8,967 nt of DNA from an uncultured Collinsella sp. (GCA_902475445.1 CABRZN010000083.1:1-8967), one strand, 5' to 3'; positions 1-5,934 are shown, numbered from the stretch's first letter. A program made the numbers and translations. Notes: generated from the sequence alone by a model not told the origin.

Positions 1-794
1 ACGACCATAGTCGGGTCGACGAGGCAATGAAAACCGCACATGTGGAAGAGCTCGCCGAGCGCGACTTCATGCAGATAAGCGATGGGCAACGCCAGCGCGT
101 CATGCTCGCACGCGCCATCGCGCAGGATCCGCGTGTGCTCGTGCTCGACGAGCCCACGTCGTATCTCGATATCCGCTACCAGATCGACCTGCTGCGAATA
201 CTTCGCCACCTTGCGAAATCGCGGAATGTGGCTGTCATCATGTCCATCCACGAACTCGAGCTCGCGCAGAAAAGCGCCGACAAGGTGATTTGCGTGAAGG
301 ACGGCCGGGTCTTCCGCGCCGGCGCACCCGAGGACATATTCACGCGCGAGACAATTGGCGAGCTCTACGGCCTTCAGCATGGCACCTTCAACGAGCGCTT
401 CGGCAGCGTGGAAATTGGGCGCCCACACGGTGATGCGCACACTTTCGTCATCGCCGGCGCAGGTACGGGGTCGGCTGTGTTTCGCCAGCTCATCCGGCAG
501 GGCAAGGCGTTCTACGCGGGCGTTCTGCACGAAGGGGACATCGACTGCGAGCTCGCGCGCGACCTGGCGACGGAATGCGTGGCCGAGCGCGCCTTCGAGC
601 CGATCGGGGATAAAACCATAGCCCGCGCCAAAGAGCTCCTCGTCCACTGTGCGCGCCTTATTGTGTGCCCCGCCGCCTTCGGCACCATAAACGCCCGCAA
701 CGCAGAGCTCGTCGAGTTCGCATGCTCGCATGGTATCGAGGTCATGCGAGCATGCGAAGGCGCATCGGAGGATTCCATTGTGGAGTGGGTATGA
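1..794 (+). CDS. ABC transporter ATP-binding protein (FecE/FepC/BtuD type) with extra C-terminal domain, 5'-truncated by the window edge
   Basis: The reading frame is open to the window start (first full codon at 3), so the Walker A half of the ATPase lies outside; 263 residues are visible. Numbered from there, I see an ABC signature in the form ISDGQRQR (from residue 25), Walker B VLVLDEP with Asp49 and catalytic Glu50, a D-loop (SYLD) and the switch His83 (SIHE). The order and spacing match ATPases of FecCD-type importers, which energise uptake of ferric siderophores, haem or cobalamin at the inner face of the membrane. Permease and binding protein would lie upstream, unseen, so the substrate is unknown. 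After about residue 140 comes a further domain of about 110 residues with a glycine-rich GAGTGS (152-157), resembling C-terminal extensions of some such ATPases; its function is unknown to me. The last four codons and the TGA come from the inserted IS; the original end is inferred to be Ser-Ile-Gly-Tyr-Ala-stop (TAG at 2047-2049). Function is probably unaffected. Confidence 0.85.
   Translation, partial: DHSRVDEAMKTAHVEELAERDFMQISDGQRQRVMLARAIAQDPRVLVLDEPTSYLDIRYQIDLLRILRHLAKSRNVAVIMSIHELELAQKSADKVICVKDGRVFRAGAPEDIFTRETIGELYGLQHGTFNERFGSVEIGRPHGDAHTFVIAGAGTGSAVFRQLIRQGKAFYAGVLHEGDIDCELARDLATECVAERAFEPIGDKTIARAKELLVHCARLIVCPAAFGTINARNAELVEFACSHGIEVMRACEGASEDSIVEWV
778..780. repeat. Target site duplication TTG, left copy of IS3-family element
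   Basis: TTG directly precedes the left tip of the IS and is repeated directly after the right tip at 2036-2038. IS3-family elements make 3-5 bp duplications. Three bases could match by chance, but the placement against both inverted repeat tips and the restored reading frame make it convincing. Confidence 0.8.
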
Positions 795-815
795 TGAATT
801 GGACACCTAGTTAAG
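781..815 (+). repeat. Left terminal inverted repeat of the IS
   Basis: It matches the reverse complement of 2001-2035 at 25 of 35 positions. The outer nine bases (TGGAGTGGG) are identical and a second conserved block, TGGAC, falls at 800-804. The repeat overlaps the last codons of the ABC reading frame and supplies its present TGA stop at 792-794. Confidence 0.85.
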
Positions 816-832
816 AGCGAAAGGTGTTCAAG

Positions 833-1132
833 ATGACCCAAAGAAGAAAGCGATACGACAGGCAGTTCAAGGTCTCGGCGGCAAAGGTGGTCCTGTCCGG
901 GGAAATGACGGTCAAAGGCCTATCGGAGGAACTCGGCATAAAGGATTCGACGCTGAGAAGATGGGCCCGCGAATACGAGGAGATGGGAGACGGCGCGTTC
1001 CCCGGAAACGGCTCCCCGAAGATCAACAAGGATTACGAGATCGTGAAGCTCAAGAAGAAGGTCGAGGAGCTCGAGCGCGAGAACGAGATACTAAAAAATT
1101 TCCGGGCCTTCTTGAGTCAAGACCATGCGTGA
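833..1132 (+). CDS. IS3-family transposase OrfA (DNA-binding subunit)
   Basis: OrfA, 99 residues, is the DNA-binding partner of the transposase. The N-terminal half (KRYDRQFKVSAAKVVLSG...LSEELGI...STLRRW) is a helix-turn-helix of the Tnp_1/Tnp_8 type, which binds the IS ends. It is followed by the FPGNG linker common in this family and a C-terminal leucine zipper/coiled coil (VKLKKKVEELERENEIL). I chose ATG 833 because GAAAGG at 819-824 is correctly spaced; an in-frame GTG lies nine bases upstream at 824. The 3' end overlaps orfB: the TGA (1130-1132) interlocks with a GTG at 1129-1131. The A6 run at 1093-1098 probably makes part of the product as an OrfAB fusion. Confidence 0.92.
   Translation: MTQRRKRYDRQFKVSAAKVVLSGEMTVKGLSEELGIKDSTLRRWAREYEEMGDGAFPGNGSPKINKDYEIVKLKKKVEELERENEILKNFRAFLSQDHA
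1093..1099 (+). promoter_or_regulatory. Probable -1 programmed frameshift site, A AAA AAT
   Basis: In the OrfA frame the bases read A AAA AAT, so tRNAs on AAA and AAT can slip back one base onto an A6 run. This moves ribosomes from the orfA frame into the orfB frame 31 bases before the orfA stop. The fusion would read ...NEIL-KK-FPGLL..., continuing into OrfB. Position and direction are as in other IS3 elements. The heptamer is not among the strongest (A AAA AAG), and I did not model a stimulatory downstream structure. Confidence 0.65.
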
Positions 1133-1995
1133 GGTTCGAGTTCCTCAAAGAGCATAGGGGCGAGATCGGCCCCATCAAGAAGGCATGCGGGCTGATGAAA
1201 GTCTCGAAATCCGGTTTCTACGAGTATCTCGGCCGGAAGAAGTCCGACGCCCAGATAGAGCGGGAGGCGATCGAAGGTTTCGTCGTCGAGGCCTTCGAGC
1301 GGCACAGGGGCCGTTACGGCTACCGGCGCATCAACCGCGAACTGCGAAAAAGCGGCATCGTCGTGAGCGAGAAGCGCGTGCTCCGCATCATGCAGAAGCT
1401 CGGACTTGCCGGAAAGGGCGCGACCCGAAAACACCGCATCCAGAAGAAGGTCGAGCCGGGAGACCCTCGGTTGAACCTGGTAGAGCGCGCTTTCACCGTG
1501 GGCGAGCGCAACAGGCTTTGGGTGGGCGACATCACCTACATACCCACAAGAGAAGGGTGGCTCTATCTCGCAGCCGTGATAGACGCCTTCTCCCGCAAGG
1601 TCGTGGGCTGGTCAATGTCCGAGCGCATCACCGAGAAGGTCGCGATCGACGCGATGGAGCAGGCGGTCGGCAGGGAGGGTCCGCCAGATGACGGCAGCCT
1701 CGTCTTCCATGACGATCAGGGCGCGCAGTACACCTCCCGTTCCTTCCAGCGGTGTCTGGACTCGCATGCCATAGTCCAGTCGGTATCAAGGCCCGGCACG
1801 CCGCTGGACAACGCGGTGGCCGAGTCGTTCTTCAAGACGCTGAAAAGGGAATTGGTGAAAGAGAGGAGCTATGGGACGAGGGACGAGGCCAAGCAGGACA
1901 TCTTCAAGTACATAGAGCTCTATTACAATAGGGTGCGCATGCATTCCACCCTGGGCTACATGTCTCCAGTGGAATACGAGCGGCAATACGCTTGA
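1129..1995 (+). CDS. IS3-family transposase OrfB (DDE integrase domain)
   Basis: OrfB, 288 residues if counted from GTG 1129, carries the catalytic core. An N-terminal HTH_21-like region (HRGRYGYRRINREL, residues 59-72) precedes an rve-type integrase core with Asp134 (VGDITY), Asp196 (FHDDQGAQYTS) and Glu232 (AVAESFF). The last two are separated by 35 residues, the DD(35)E arrangement of IS3 transposases. The C-terminal YIELYYNRVRMHSTLGYMSP motif is also diagnostic. The frame stays open upstream of 1129, as expected if the active enzyme is an OrfAB fusion made by -1 slippage at 1093-1099. Free OrfB from GTG 1129 would lack a strong ribosome site. No frameshift or stop interrupts the gene. The motif usually written H-S-D-R-G is H-D-D-Q-G here, keeping the essential Asp. 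Confidence 0.94.
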   Translation: MRFEFLKEHRGEIGPIKKACGLMKVSKSGFYEYLGRKKSDAQIEREAIEGFVVEAFERHRGRYGYRRINRELRKSGIVVSEKRVLRIMQKLGLAGKGATRKHRIQKKVEPGDPRLNLVERAFTVGERNRLWVGDITYIPTREGWLYLAAVIDAFSRKVVGWSMSERITEKVAIDAMEQAVGREGPPDDGSLVFHDDQGAQYTSRSFQRCLDSHAIVQSVSRPGTPLDNAVAESFFKTLKRELVKERSYGTRDEAKQDIFKYIELYYNRVRMHSTLGYMSPVEYERQYA

Positions 1996-2000
1996 GGATC

Positions 2001-2035
2001 CTTAAAAGAAAGTCCAGTTTATCCTTCCCACTCCA
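2001..2035 (-). repeat. Right terminal inverted repeat of the IS
   Basis: This is the partner of 781-815, beginning six bases after the orfB stop codon. The terminal nine bases are a perfect inverted match, and GTCCA at 2012-2016 pairs with the inner conserved block. The right repeat thus follows the transposase gene almost directly, a typical compact IS3 layout. Confidence 0.85.
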
Positions 2036-2038
2036 TTG
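2036..2038. repeat. Target site duplication TTG, right copy
   Basis: This is the right-hand copy of the 3-bp duplication, immediately after CCCACTCCA. The next bases, 2039-2049, are the displaced end of the ABC gene (completing Gly, then Tyr, Ala and TAG). Confidence 0.8.
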
Positions 2039-2082
2039 GATACGCCTAGGCGCGGTCCAAGAAATCGTCCGCATCCCCATCT

Positions 2083-2103
2083 GACACTATTTCACCGCAA
2101 CTT
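2083..2103 (-). repeat. Dispersed intergenic repeat, solitary copy
   Basis: Positions 2087-2103 read CTATTTCACCGCAACTT, exactly the reverse complement of 3767-3783, and 19 of the 21 bases match across the longer unit. It lies 33 bases after the inferred original TAG of the ABC gene. No pairing arm is visible nearby, unlike the inverted pair at 3767-3835. Confidence 0.7.
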
Positions 2104-2223
2104 AGAAGGTGTCGGCGTATAACGCTTCACCCCAAATTAAATTGATTCGTTGAATAGACACACTACAAATCTTTAGACTTCGTTTAATCCACAAGTGGGT
2201 ATTATCACACATTAAGCACACGT

Positions 2224-2230
2224 GAAAGGA
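2224..2230 (+). promoter_or_regulatory. Ribosome binding site of the radical SAM gene
   Basis: GAAAGGA ends seven bases before ATG 2238 and fixes that start. An overlapping alternative ATG in another frame at 2222 has no such site. Confidence 0.75.
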
Positions 2231-2237
2231 TATACCC

Positions 2238-3671
2238 ATGTCGCTTACACAGTCAGCAGAGCGTGCAGCGCTCAACAAGCTCATCGATTATCTCGACGAC
2301 AACCCGCAAGAAAACATCGACAAAATCATGGACCTCGTGAACAAGCTGGTCCCCAATCGCGTATTTCCTGTACAGCGAGAGGCATTCACCAATGTCATCA
2401 AGAGCCGCGGCAATTGGTATGACCTGATTATGCGTGTGTTCAGCCTTAATCCCCAGATGCGAACCAAACTGCTTAAGACCCTCATTGTCGACGCCAACCT
2501 GCTTGCTTGGCCAGAGCAGGAAAAGAACCGCGAAAAGTACCAGTGCAACGTTCCGTGGGCCATCCTGCTCGATCCCACGAGCGCTTGCAACCTGCATTGC
2601 ACGGGCTGCTGGGCCGCCGAGTACGGCTACAAGCAGAATCTCTCGTTCGATGACATCGACTCTATCGTTACGCAGGGCAAAGAGCTCGGTACGCATATCT
2701 ACATCTATACCGGCGGCGAGCCGCTCGTCCGCAAGCACGACCTGATCAGAATTTGCGAAAAACATCAGGACTGCGTGTTTCTCTGCTTTACCAACTCCAC
2801 GCTGATCGACGAGGCCTTCTGCGACGATATGATTCGTGTAGGTAATTTTGTCCCCGCCATCAGCGCCGAGGGCAATGAGCACACCACCGACGCCCGTCGC
2901 GGCGAGGGTACCTACGCAAAGATCGAGCACGCAATGAAACTCCTGCGCGAGCGCGACTTGCCATTTGGTATCTCCACCTGTTGGACCAGCGCCAATGCCG
3001 ATACGGTTGCTACCGAGGAGAACATGGACTGGATGATCGACGAGGGAGCACTCTTCTGCTGGTACTTCCACTTTATGCCGGTTGGCCGCAATGCAACCTC
3101 CGAGCTCATGCCCACGCCCGAGCAGCGCGAGCACATGTATCACTTTATCCGCGAAATGCGTGAGAAGAAGCCGCTGTTTACGCTCGACTTCCAAAACGAC
3201 GGCGAGTTTGTAGGCGGATGCATCGCCGGCGGCCGCCGCTACCTGCACATCAACGCCGCCGGAGACGTGGAGCCGTGCGTGTTCATCCACTACTCAAACG
3301 CCAACATCCACGATGTGAGCTTACTCGACGCGCTGCGCTCTCCCCTCTTTATGAAGTACTACGAAAACATGCCGTTCAACGACAACTACCTCAAACCATG
3401 CCCCATGCTCGAGAATCCCGACGTGCTGCCCAAAATGGTTGCCGAGAGTGGCGCAATGAGCACCGATCTTATCGAGAAGGAGTCACCCGAGCAGCTGCGC
3501 GAAAAGACCCAGGCTGCCGCCGAGGCATGGTCACCTGTCGCCGACCGCATCTGGAATGACTCCGACGATCCGCTATACGCCAAGCGTCACGAGGATAAGT
3601 CACAAGGTATGGCCGATAGCGACATGCACAAGTTCGAAAAACAGGGTCGCACACTCAAAAACGGCGATTAA
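2238..3671 (+). CDS. Radical SAM enzyme with twitch/SPASM-like C-terminal region, substrate unknown
   Basis: The 477-residue protein has an N-terminal helical region (1-100) and then a radical SAM core: cluster motif CNLHCTGC with Cys117, Cys121 and Cys124 (Cx3Cx2C), the SAM-binding GGEP motif (159-162), and later beta strands. The enzyme should reductively cleave S-adenosylmethionine on a [4Fe-4S] cluster to make a 5'-deoxyadenosyl radical. Further on, GGCIAGGRRYLHINAAGDVEPC (326-347) with Cys328, Cys347 and Cys388 resembles the twitch/SPASM region that holds an auxiliary cluster. A charged tail of about 75 residues follows. It is not a heme, thiamine, biotin or molybdopterin enzyme by motif, and no peptide precursor gene lies beside it, arguing against a RiPP maturase. 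It appears to be a single-gene unit, convergent with tetR. A lipid or other small-molecule substrate is possible but not shown. Confidence 0.9.
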   Translation: MSLTQSAERAALNKLIDYLDDNPQENIDKIMDLVNKLVPNRVFPVQREAFTNVIKSRGNWYDLIMRVFSLNPQMRTKLLKTLIVDANLLAWPEQEKNREKYQCNVPWAILLDPTSACNLHCTGCWAAEYGYKQNLSFDDIDSIVTQGKELGTHIYIYTGGEPLVRKHDLIRICEKHQDCVFLCFTNSTLIDEAFCDDMIRVGNFVPAISAEGNEHTTDARRGEGTYAKIEHAMKLLRERDLPFGISTCWTSANADTVATEENMDWMIDEGALFCWYFHFMPVGRNATSELMPTPEQREHMYHFIREMREKKPLFTLDFQNDGEFVGGCIAGGRRYLHINAAGDVEPCVFIHYSNANIHDVSLLDALRSPLFMKYYENMPFNDNYLKPCPMLENPDVLPKMVAESGAMSTDLIEKESPEQLREKTQAAAEAWSPVADRIWNDSDDPLYAKRHEDKSQGMADSDMHKFEKQGRTLKNGD

Positions 3672-3704
3672 TGGTGCCCTACATGACAAACGCTCAGAAA
3701 TGAA

Positions 3705-3743
3705 GCGGAGCAGCCTCGAAGCTCATCTTCGAGGCTGCTCCGC
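3705..3743. terminator. Strong hairpin, probable terminator after the radical SAM gene
   Basis: A perfect 17-bp stem (3705-3721 with 3727-3743, loop CTCAT) starts 33 bases after the radical SAM stop. The following T-tract is poor on the plus strand (CTT, then mixed bases); the minus-strand exit is modestly T-rich. It could act in both directions between the convergent genes. Confidence 0.7.
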
Positions 3744-3766
3744 CTTACCATCAAAACAGTTTTCCT

Positions 3767-3835
3767 AAGTTGCGGTGAAATAGGGACTAGATCGGCCTTC
3801 CAATAGCCAAAACGATCCCTATTCCACCGCAACTT
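3767..3835. repeat. Inverted pair of the dispersed repeat forming a 21-bp hairpin
   Basis: The arms at 3767-3787 and 3815-3835 are inverted copies matching at 19 of 21 positions, around a 27-base loop. Read from the minus strand both mismatches become G-U pairs, so an RNA made in the tetR direction would form an unbroken 21-bp stem. The pair begins 24 bases past the tetR stop. The same unit occurs once alone at 2083-2103. It behaves like a REP/MITE-type extragenic element; I do not know a name for it. Confidence 0.75.
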
Positions 3836-3859
3836 CTTTAAGTTGTTGAATTATCAATG

Positions 3860-4471
3860 CTATTCCAAGCGAGATTCCAGACTCGACAGGCCGTTGAGAG
3901 TCAGGTCGTTGGCGACCTCAGAGACGCGCTCAATAGGAACCGAGCCGTCAGACAGCGCCCACGTGCGATAGATACCGATAATACCCGACAGCAAAAACGC
4001 CAGATAGTAGTCGAACATCTCGTCCTTGAGACCTTGGGGCAGCAGATCGCGCTCGGCAATCTCGTGCTCGAGCGGTGCACGAAGACGAGCCATAAAATCA
4101 TCGAGCGGAATGTTCTCGATCAGCTGACGATTGAGCACGAGGTTGTTGCACAGCGCCTCGTTAACGGTTTTAAAGAAGGTCGCCGCCGCGCCAAGGGCGC
4201 GCTCGTTGGTGTCGCCGTCCATGGAAGCAAGCGTTTTCTCGACCGAGTCGACAATCATATCCACAACATCGACGGCAATGGCATCGAGCAGGCCGTCAAC
4301 CGTACCAAAGTGAACGTAAAAGGTCTTGCGGTCGACATTGGCCTCGCGAGCGATGGCACTCACCGTAATGTCTGCCAGCGGCTTTTCCATGAGCAGGCGC
4401 TCGAAAGCCGAAAGGATGGCATTACGGCTGCGAATGATGCGACGATCAAGACGCGGTTTACTGGTTGCCAT
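3860..4471 (-). CDS. TetR-family transcriptional regulator
   Basis: The 203-residue protein has the TetR layout: an N-terminal three-helix DNA-binding domain with the helix-turn-helix at about 35-56 (ITVSAIAREANVDRKTFYVHF), then an all-helical ligand-binding and dimerisation domain. Normally it would bind a palindrome as a dimer and let go when a ligand binds; the ligand is not evident. I chose ATG at 4471 because GAAGGGA lies eight bases upstream on the minus strand. An in-frame ATG at 4498 would add nine residues but lacks a clear ribosome site. A spaced palindrome (4515-4538) sits 44-67 bases before the start and could be its own operator. The membrane-protein gene ends 116 bases upstream in the same direction and may be co-transcribed; the radical SAM gene converges from the other side. 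Either could be its target. Confidence 0.9.
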   Translation of the reverse strand: MATSKPRLDRRIIRSRNAILSAFERLLMEKPLADITVSAIAREANVDRKTFYVHFGTVDGLLDAIAVDVVDMIVDSVEKTLASMDGDTNERALGAAATFFKTVNEALCNNLVLNRQLIENIPLDDFMARLRAPLEHEIAERDLLPQGLKDEMFDYYLAFLLSGIIGIYRTWALSDGSVPIERVSEVANDLTLNGLSSLESRLE

Positions 4472-4514
4472 GGGCGTGTCCCTTCGATATGCAAGCATTC
4501 ATCAACAGATGAGA

Positions 4515-4538
4515 GATAATCTACGTAAGAGGATTATC
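4515..4538. promoter_or_regulatory. Spaced palindrome upstream of tetR, candidate operator
   Basis: On the plus strand the arms are GATAATC (4515-4521) and GATTATC (4532-4538), a perfect 7-bp inverted repeat with a 10-base spacer. Location and AT-rich symmetric arms suit an autoregulatory TetR site. Part of it could instead be promoter sequence, since GATAAT resembles a -10 box. No second copy was found in the window. Confidence 0.45.
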
Positions 4539-4587
4539 CCCCATACAGCACAAATATGCCCCGCATCATGAAGAACGCACGACTGCC

Positions 4588-5895
4588 CTAATGCGACTTG
4601 GGATGTTTCTTCTTATTGAGTGCCGACGGAGATACGCGAATACCATCGCCTGTCTGGCGCACATAGGCTTTATGAGCCGGCTTAGCGGTCCCAGAAGCCT
4701 TCTGAGCGCGCTTCTTGGGATCAACGGTAACAGCATTCGTGGGGTGCGGCATAGTGGGCGCAGAGGGCGTCTGAGGCGTGCGGCCGAGCTTGCGCATCAC
4801 ACGATCCCAGCGCGCATGGATGCTCTCGTTGTGGGCGCTCTTAAGTCCCAGCAGGGGCGCAGCCAAAATGGTCGGCGCAATAAACGTAATGAGGCGCCAC
4901 AGCAGATAGCCGGCGGTCGAAGCCGACCCAAAGAAATGACCCAAGAACAATGCAAAGCCGCCCTCGGCACCGCCGGTACCACCGGGCAAGGGGACCGCAG
5001 AGCTCAGCAACTGGACAAAGGCGCTCGCGGCCATGACCGAGAAAAAGTCGACCTCGTGGTGGCCAAAGGCAAGCATCAGGAAATACGGCACCAGATAGAA
5101 AAACGCGAGTTGCAGCATGGTGATGACCACCGTGAGCAGCATGGAAGAAAAATGTCCGGCTGAAAGCTTGAACTTCTCGGAGAAGGAGTAGATCTCGCCA
5201 TCGACAAACGTGCGCCATCCCTCGATCTTAGTAGCCGAGACACCAATGCGCTCGAGCCAATTGATGATGCAATGGGCGACGCGCGTGACGGTCTTAGGCA
5301 TGAGCGCGACGGCGAAGATGCCAAGCAAGATGCAGCAGTGTCCACCAAAGCTAAAGACGCACAGCAGCGTCATGTCGCCGTAGCGTTCGGCAAAAAACGG
5401 CATACGGGCGAGCAGCAGGATAGCGCCCCAGGCGACCAGGCCAAACTGGTACACGATAAAACGCGTGAATTGCGTGGCGCCGGCCTCGCCCACGTTTTGG
5501 CCGGCCTTGGTCAGGCGATAGATCTGAGCCGGGGTGGAGCCCATCATCATGGGCGTCAGGTTGCCAAAGAAGATGCCACTCGCCTCGACCGAGATCAGGT
5601 CGCGGATGCCGACGGGCGAATTGGGATCGAGCCAGACGGCGATCGCATAGGCCACAATGCCAAAGAACAGGTACATGAACATGCAAAGACACGCGACAAC
5701 GAGCCATGAAGCCTGGACGCTCGACATAGCGGCCCAGAACTGCCCCATCTGCCCGGTTACCACCAGATAGACGATATAACCTACCAGCACGACGCCGATA
5801 AAGATGGCGCCGCGGCGTGCGCTCTTATTGTCATCTCCGCCCGAGGCCTCAACCTCGACCTGGGGCTTAGACGTATGCTGAGAGGACTCCGTCAT
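4588..5895 (-). CDS. YbhN/LPG-synthase-TM-family (UPF0104) multi-pass membrane protein
   Basis: A 435-residue integral membrane protein. Hydrophobic segments lie at about 29-47, 63-90, 150-163, 176-198, 250-277, 284-300 and 328-350. Two polar motifs typical of the LPG_synthase_TM (PF03706) family are visible: GNLTPMMMGSTPAQIYRL (111-128) and SAVPLPGGTGGAEGGFAL (299-316). This family corresponds to the membrane half of MprF, thought to move lipids across the bilayer; free-standing members are mostly uncharacterised lipid flippase candidates. There is no C-terminal aminoacyl-tRNA-dependent synthase domain, so it should not itself make lysyl-phosphatidylglycerol. The tail (360-435) is basic and proline-rich, probably cytoplasmic and disordered. 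The start at 5895 is fixed by AGAAGGAG five bases upstream; an in-frame ATG at 5961 would only add residues that cross the promoter region. tetR follows 116 bases downstream. Confidence 0.85.
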   Translation of the reverse strand: MTESSQHTSKPQVEVEASGGDDNKSARRGAIFIGVVLVGYIVYLVVTGQMGQFWAAMSSVQASWLVVACLCMFMYLFFGIVAYAIAVWLDPNSPVGIRDLISVEASGIFFGNLTPMMMGSTPAQIYRLTKAGQNVGEAGATQFTRFIVYQFGLVAWGAILLLARMPFFAERYGDMTLLCVFSFGGHCCILLGIFAVALMPKTVTRVAHCIINWLERIGVSATKIEGWRTFVDGEIYSFSEKFKLSAGHFSSMLLTVVITMLQLAFFYLVPYFLMLAFGHHEVDFFSVMAASAFVQLLSSAVPLPGGTGGAEGGFALFLGHFFGSASTAGYLLWRLITFIAPTILAAPLLGLKSAHNESIHARWDRVMRKLGRTPQTPSAPTMPHPTNAVTVDPKKRAQKASGTAKPAHKAYVRQTGDGIRVSPSALNKKKHPKSH

Positions 5896-5916
5896 GAGAC
5901 TCCTTCTAACAGTCAA

Positions 5917-5934
5917 AATATCTTGGATATTGTA
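5917..5934 (-). promoter_or_regulatory. Probable -10 box and overlapping palindrome of the membrane-protein gene
   Basis: On the minus strand TACAAT (5934-5929) is a good -10 candidate, though the -35 partner 16 bases upstream (TTCTGC) is weak. The inverted repeat AATATC-TTG-GATATT (5917-5931) overlaps the box and the expected start of transcription, so a bound protein there would block initiation. Its arms differ from those upstream of tetR. Confidence 0.4.

Larger units (their letters stand above)
781..2035 (+). mobile_element. Complete IS3-family insertion sequence, 1255 bp
   Basis: The element begins TGGAGTGGG at 781 and ends CCCACTCCA at 2035. It therefore has the 5'-TG...CA-3' tips usual for the IS3 family, with 35-bp imperfect terminal inverted repeats, and is flanked by the direct repeat TTG (778-780 and 2036-2038). 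Inside are orfA (helix-turn-helix plus leucine zipper) and orfB (DDE integrase) in -1 relative frames with an A6 run in the overlap. All parts look intact, so it may still be mobile. Removing the element and one TTG restores a continuous 3' end of the ABC gene, which independently supports these boundaries. I cannot assign a subgroup or a named element from sequence alone. Confidence 0.93.
2050..2237. other. Intergenic region between the displaced ABC gene end and the radical SAM gene
   Basis: These 188 bases hold the solitary copy of a dispersed repeat (2083-2103) and then an AT-richer stretch (about 2120-2220) that presumably contains the promoter of the radical SAM gene. TATTAT at 2200-2205 could be a -10 box, but no convincing -35 lies at the right distance. 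No hairpin with a T-tract is visible for the ABC transcript. Confidence 0.5.

Noticed and set aside
961..1128. Upstream extension of the orfB frame beginning MGPRIRGDGRR
   Set aside because: It lies over the well-supported orfA coding region and has the arginine-rich composition of an out-of-frame shadow. Only the part after the slippery site belongs to a real product.
795..2021. IS boundaries placed at the inner TGAATTGGAC / GTCCAGTTTA repeat
   Set aside because: That inner repeat is real, but the inverted match continues outward to a perfect TGGAGTGGG/CCCACTCCA. Only the outer ends have a target duplication and restore the ABC gene.
2253..3290. Long minus-strand open frame opposite the radical SAM gene
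   Set aside because: It is a shadow of a GC-rich gene with clear motifs on the plus strand, and it has no ribosome site or recognisable domain.
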